A model generated the notes under the pieces. It saw nothing but the letters and a program-made list of their open reading frames with translations, was not told the DNA's origin and searched no databases. This document shows, one piece after another, positions 60,612 to 64,000 of a DNA stretch of 64,000 nt (positions are counted from its first letter, which is position 1; each line of letters opens with the position of its first letter). Source of the stretch: Armatimonadota bacterium (lineage in GTDB: Bacteria; Armatimonadota; Chthonomonadetes; Chthonomonadales; CAJBBX01). Where the stretch lies: positions 1 to 64,000 of the forward strand of contig JAPLCQ010000143.1 of NCBI GenBank assembly GCA_026392115.1, written 5' to 3'. The position numbers were made by a program, and so were the translations under genes.

Positions 60612-61766
60612 CTACGGCTTCGAGCGCAGCCACTCCAACGTGAAGGCGGCGAGGACGATCCGCTCGTAGGGGCCCTTCTCGCCTGTCTCATAGAGCAGGC
60701 CGATCCGGCCGTCGGGCAGGGCGGCAAGGCAGGAGTAGGCGGCGGGCAGCGGGCTGATCAGCCGCGCCACCGGCCAGGTCGCTCCATCATCAAGGCTGGC
60801 GCGCACGGTCATCCGCTCGCGCCGGGTGGAGGCGGCGTTGGAGAAGAGCAGCACACCGGGCTTCCCGTGCGCGGGCCATGTGAGCCGCCTCAGGCTCGCC
60901 TGGCAGATCGGGTCCACCAACTCCGGTACGATCCGTTGCTCCGTCCATGTGGCGCCGCCGTCGCGGCTGATAGCCGTCTGGCGGGCCTTCCGGGTAGGGT
61001 CGTAGCTCCGCATGTTGAGCATCAGCGCCCCGTCGGCCAGCTCCGCCGCCTCGCACTCATTGACCTGGTCGGCAGGCGTCGTGCCGCCCAACCGCCAGGT
61101 GCGGCCCTGGTCGTCCGAGAAGATGACATGCGAGTAGTACCGCTTCGTCTTCGCCTCTATGTGGTCGCAGGGGATGACGAGGCGCCCCCGGTGCGGCCCC
61201 CGCTCGATCTGGACGCCCGCGCCGGGCCCTGTGGCATACCAGGTCCAGTCGGGCGGCTTCACGGAGGGGGTGATCTCGCGCGGCTCACTCCAGCTCAGCC
61301 CGTCGTCGCGGCTCACGAGGGCGAAGACGCGCCGAGTATCCCTGGCGGCCTGCTCGACGATCTGTGCCTCGTGGTCGTCGCCCAGGTTCCATGTGGTGAG
61401 TAGCCAGATGTCGCCGGTGCCGCGGTCCACCACGGGGCAGGGGTTGCCGCAGGTGTTGCCGCCGTCGGACCAGACCACCTGCATCTCCGACCATGTCCGT
61501 CCGCCGTCCGTGGAGCGGCGCATGACCAGGTCGATGTCGCCTGCATCGGATGATGACCCGCGCCGCCCCTCGCAGAAGGCCAGCAGCGTCCCGCGCGTCG
61601 TTACGGCGAGCGCCGGGATGCGATACGTATGGCGGCCCGCGTCGCCCGCGGCGAAGAGCGTCTGCGAGGTGAACGGACCTTCGTCAGCCACGGCCGCCGA
61701 GGCAGGCGGCACGGCAAGCGCCAGGGTCACCACTATGAGAGAGCCCACCTGCCGGAGCGCCTCCAC
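60612..61766 (-). CDS. GH33 exo-alpha-sialidase
   Basis: 384 residues, six-bladed sialidase propeller. Seen: YRIP with the first arginine of the triad, five Asp boxes (STDGGRTWS, SRDDGLSWS, SDDQGRTWR, SRDGGATWT, SLDDGATWP), SSSDAGDIDL with the acid/base Asp, NECEAAEL with the Glu that activates the Tyr, and LLYETG with the Tyr nucleophile. It releases terminal sialic acid from glycans. The signal peptide is clear (VGSLIVVTLALAVPPASA). The start could also be GTG at 61748, which lies 11 nt after GGAGG. It follows the hypothetical gene by 3 nt and so may be co-transcribed with the caspase-like gene. Confidence 0.9.
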   Translation of the reverse strand: MEALRQVGSLIVVTLALAVPPASAAVADEGPFTSQTLFAAGDAGRHTYRIPALAVTTRGTLLAFCEGRRGSSSDAGDIDLVMRRSTDGGRTWSEMQVVWSDGGNTCGNPCPVVDRGTGDIWLLTTWNLGDDHEAQIVEQAARDTRRVFALVSRDDGLSWSEPREITPSVKPPDWTWYATGPGAGVQIERGPHRGRLVIPCDHIEAKTKRYYSHVIFSDDQGRTWRLGGTTPADQVNECEAAELADGALMLNMRSYDPTRKARQTAISRDGGATWTEQRIVPELVDPICQASLRRLTWPAHGKPGVLLFSNAASTRRERMTVRASLDDGATWPVARLISPLPAAYSCLAALPDGRIGLLYETGEKGPYERIVLAAFTLEWLRSKP

Positions 61767-61769
61767 TAC

Positions 61770-63050
61770 CTATCGAGCGGACTGGGCCGACCGCATGCGC
61801 ACGGCAGCGGTCCGCCGCCAGACGAGCCACGGCGCGCCCGGGAGCAGGCTCTCCTGGATTCGTTGGACGAGGCTACCCGGCGCCGGGTCCATGGCCTGCA
61901 GCAGCGCCGACAGCGCAGCGGCCAGCATCGGCGGTTGGAGAAGCCACGGCCTGCCGGACGGGCCGCTCGGGTTCGGCGCCACCCATCCGGAGGCGTAGGG
62001 GATCGCCGAAACGCCCTTGCGCTTGGGCGCGATGCCGCCGCCGGCCAGCACTTGCAGGGCCAGCACGTCGGGATGGCCGGGCAACTCGGCCGCAAGCTCC
62101 TTCGCCAGCGACCGCAGGAGCCGGGCGTCCGGTTTGGGCTTCGCCGCTTCCACGTACGCCGTCAACAGGGCCAGCATGGGGTTGTCCGTGGTGATCCACC
62201 GGCCGCTCTTGACCTCGGCCAGCGGCGCCGTGGGTCGGCCTTGCGCCAGGCCCTGGCGTACGAGCTCGGTGAGGCGCAACAACTCCTGCGACTGCGCCGG
62301 GTCCCGCGCGCCGCCAGGCCTGCCGTAGTAGATCGCGGCTTCGGTCAGGGCGGCTCGGCGAACCGAGCGCTGCTTCGGCGCCGCGTCGGCGTCGCCCTCA
62401 CCGGCAGGCGCACTGCGCCGGACCGAGGCGGTGGAGAGGATCACCTGCGTCTGCCAGCCGGGGCAAAGGTGTACGGCCATGCACTGCACGCCGCTCAGGC
62501 CTGTGTCCACGCAGATCAGGTGCATGCCGGGATCGGCCTCCGCGTGGAGCCAGCCGACGCCGACCTCCTGCATCCGCTCGCCCTCCTTGTCCATGGCGCC
62601 CAGCGTTCGGCCCTCGGCGTCCTGCACCGTGATGCCGGCCCAGGGCTCGGTTCGGCTCTCCTTTCCGCGGACGATGGAGGGGTCGCGCACCATCACGAAG
62701 AGGCTCGCGCCGCTACCCCAGTGGAGTGACGGCGGGTCGGCTGCCCGGGCCCAGGCTGCCTGATGCGGCTCGTGCGTGGTCAGTGTGCCCGGCAACGGCG
62801 CGGCGCTCTGGAACGCGATCGGTCGGGCCGCCACGGTCGCCCCGTCGCCCTCCTGCACCTCGACGAGTGTGTCCTCCATCGAGGCGCCTGAGCGAAGTCG
62901 CACCTTGTAGATGCCCGGCCGCACCTGCACGTCCAGCGAGCCCATCCCCGAGGCCACCCGGCTCAGAGACGAGTCGATGACGAAGATCTCCGTTGCCTCT
63001 TCGGCGGCGGTCACGCGGAGCGGGGCCTTCCTGTTACGGGATATCGACAC
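61770..63050 (-). CDS. Hypothetical partner of the caspase-like protease
   Basis: 426 residues, not recognised as a whole and without a signal peptide. An N-terminal beta domain (~15-75, EIFVIDSSLSRVASG, LDVQVRPGIYKVRLRSG) looks PEGA/invasin-like. A second beta region (~100-205) and a helical C-terminal half (~225-426; ELLRLTELVRQGLAQG, LLRSLAKELAAELPGHPDVL) follow. The start overlaps the caspase-like gene by 17 nt, so the two are made together. The C-terminal part of the protease carries a similar short beta domain (DVSLPAGLYKAVVQG), suggesting a shared module. Role unknown; substrate, adaptor or regulator of the protease are possibilities. Confidence 0.55.
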   Translation of the reverse strand: MSISRNRKAPLRVTAAEEATEIFVIDSSLSRVASGMGSLDVQVRPGIYKVRLRSGASMEDTLVEVQEGDGATVAARPIAFQSAAPLPGTLTTHEPHQAAWARAADPPSLHWGSGASLFVMVRDPSIVRGKESRTEPWAGITVQDAEGRTLGAMDKEGERMQEVGVGWLHAEADPGMHLICVDTGLSGVQCMAVHLCPGWQTQVILSTASVRRSAPAGEGDADAAPKQRSVRRAALTEAAIYYGRPGGARDPAQSQELLRLTELVRQGLAQGRPTAPLAEVKSGRWITTDNPMLALLTAYVEAAKPKPDARLLRSLAKELAAELPGHPDVLALQVLAGGGIAPKRKGVSAIPYASGWVAPNPSGPSGRPWLLQPPMLAAALSALLQAMDPAPGSLVQRIQESLLPGAPWLVWRRTAAVRMRSAQSAR

Positions 63051-64000
63051 GGGTCACCTCCCCGATGGCCTGGAAGAGCGTTGATCGCCCTGTGCCCTGC
63101 ACGACGGCCTTGTAGAGCCCTGCCGGCAGCGAAACGTCGGCCTGTCCGCCAGCCATCGTCGTGGTCAGGCACTCTTTGCCGTTGCCGCCAAGGACCACGA
63201 CCTCCGCCGCCCCTGCCCCGACGGCCATGAGGGTCACGGCGGTGGCGGGCTGCTTGACGGTCGGCGGCCTGCGGGCCATGAGCAGGTCACGGGCCGGCTC
63301 CACGGCGATGGTCGGCGGCAGGACGTCCGGCCCGGCGATATCTGGCCACGCATTGTGGATGTAGTCGCGGACGTGCGTGGCCATGACGCAGCCGTCGTCG
63401 GCTCCGGGAGCCTGGCGCAGCGCCTCCAGGAGCAGGTAGCTGAAGATGCCGCGCACCTGCTTGTCGGCGCCCAGCGGCTTCTCGCGGGCCTTGGCGCCGG
63501 CAGGCGATGCGTAGGCGTAGAACGTGCGCACACGTGCCGCGCGCGCCGCGTTGACGAGCGGCATCAGGATCGGCTCAGCGATGCTGGTCGTCAGCGACAG
63601 GTCGGCGCAGGCGTCGCAGATCAGCACCAGTTCGTCGAACAGACCCGCGCGGACGGCCCAGTTGGCGTACCGGGTGGCGGCGATGTGGTCAGGGGCGAGA
63701 GTGGTGGCATTGGCCGAGTAGACGGCGCGCTCGATGGCCGTCGTGTTGCCCATGAAGCCGTGTCCGCTGAAGTAGAGGGTGAGGCGTCGACCAGCCGGTG
63801 TCCGTACGCGTCCGGTGTCGTCGGTGACGATGTCGGTGAACCGGTCGCGGAACTGGTCCGCGGTGGGTTGCGCCTGTGAGGCCCGCGCGGGCATCGGGGG
63901 ATGGAAGCAGCCGGTGGTGAGGCGCGCCACGTTGGCCGGGTCCACCCCTCCGCCCTCCGGCAGGGCCAGCCATGCGGCGAACTCGTCGGCATCGCGCTGA
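63034..64000 (-). CDS. Caspase-like (peptidase C14) protein, 5' end outside window
   Basis: 322 residues seen; the frame is open to the window edge. The first visible segment (QRDADEFAAWLALPEGGGVD) is an internal part of a caspase domain. The catalytic dyad is intact: His in LYFSGHGFM (codon at 63760-63762) and Cys in LICDACADL (codon at 63607-63609), 51 residues apart as expected. The protease domain ends near FSYLLLEALRQAPGA; a linker and a small PEGA-like beta domain follow. Bacterial caspase homologues (metacaspase-like) take part in regulated proteolysis and some defence or cell-death systems. It overlaps the downstream gene by 17 nt. Confidence 0.85.
   Translation of the reverse strand, partial: QRDADEFAAWLALPEGGGVDPANVARLTTGCFHPPMPARASQAQPTADQFRDRFTDIVTDDTGRVRTPAGRRLTLYFSGHGFMGNTTAIERAVYSANATTLAPDHIAATRYANWAVRAGLFDELVLICDACADLSLTTSIAEPILMPLVNAARAARVRTFYAYASPAGAKAREKPLGADKQVRGIFSYLLLEALRQAPGADDGCVMATHVRDYIHNAWPDIAGPDVLPPTIAVEPARDLLMARRPPTVKQPATAVTLMAVGAGAAEVVVLGGNGKECLTTTMAGGQADVSLPAGLYKAVVQGTGRSTLFQAIGEVTRVDIP

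Overview
The window is a GC-rich segment (by eye about 65-70% G+C over most of it) from a free-living, saccharolytic Gram-negative-type bacterium. It uses GTG and TTG starts as well as ATG. The gene content (GxGYxYP proteins, a DUF1680/GH127 enzyme, a solute-binding protein fused to its permease, a caspase-like protease, many exported orphan glycosidases) points to a Planctomycetota/Armatimonadota-like lineage. That is inference; no rRNA or other marker gene is present, and no tRNA, rRNA or CRISPR array was seen.

Layout. Positions 1-4,625 (minus strand) hold a membrane hybrid histidine kinase, a GH29 alpha-L-fucosidase and the start of a MoxR ATPase. From 4,863 to 13,442 come a GH127 arabinofuranosidase-type enzyme (+), then, on the minus strand, a GH9 enzyme downstream of a two-gene sugar importer. 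In the importer, one protein is a binding protein fused to a MalF-type permease; the other is a MalG-type permease with about 330 extra residues outside the membrane. From 14,029 to 38,747 is a long block of mostly exported carbohydrate-active or carbohydrate-related proteins in divergent pairs: two GxGYxYP proteins, a beta-propeller/helical-barrel protein, a six-hairpin protein, clan-A beta-galactosidase-like enzymes, three large TIM-barrel proteins of unassigned family and an SMP-30 lactonase.

Positions 38,752-49,342 form a lower-GC accessory (defence) island: a MazEF-like toxin-antitoxin pair with a frameshifted toxin, rearranged scraps of an IS200/RAYT-type transposase, a complete type III restriction-modification pair (mod, res), an OLD-family ATPase-TOPRIM nuclease, a STAND-like ATPase with an unrecognised N-terminal region, and a 5'-truncated TIR domain. 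From 49,561 to 61,766 carbohydrate genes resume: an agarase-like clan-A enzyme, a GH32-like protein lacking the usual acid/base Glu, a clan-A hydrolase, a canonical GH32 fructanase and a GH33 sialidase. The right edge (61,770-64,000) holds a caspase-like protease (5' end outside the window) overlapping a hypothetical protein.

Together the hydrolases would attack fucosylated, arabinosylated, glucan, fructan, galactan and sialylated glycans outside the cytoplasmic membrane, and the fused importer would take up the products. No SusC/SusD pair and no transporter ATPase gene is present. Several convergent gene pairs are separated by strong hairpins, and three genes carry a -10-like box so close to the ATG that leaderless transcripts are likely.
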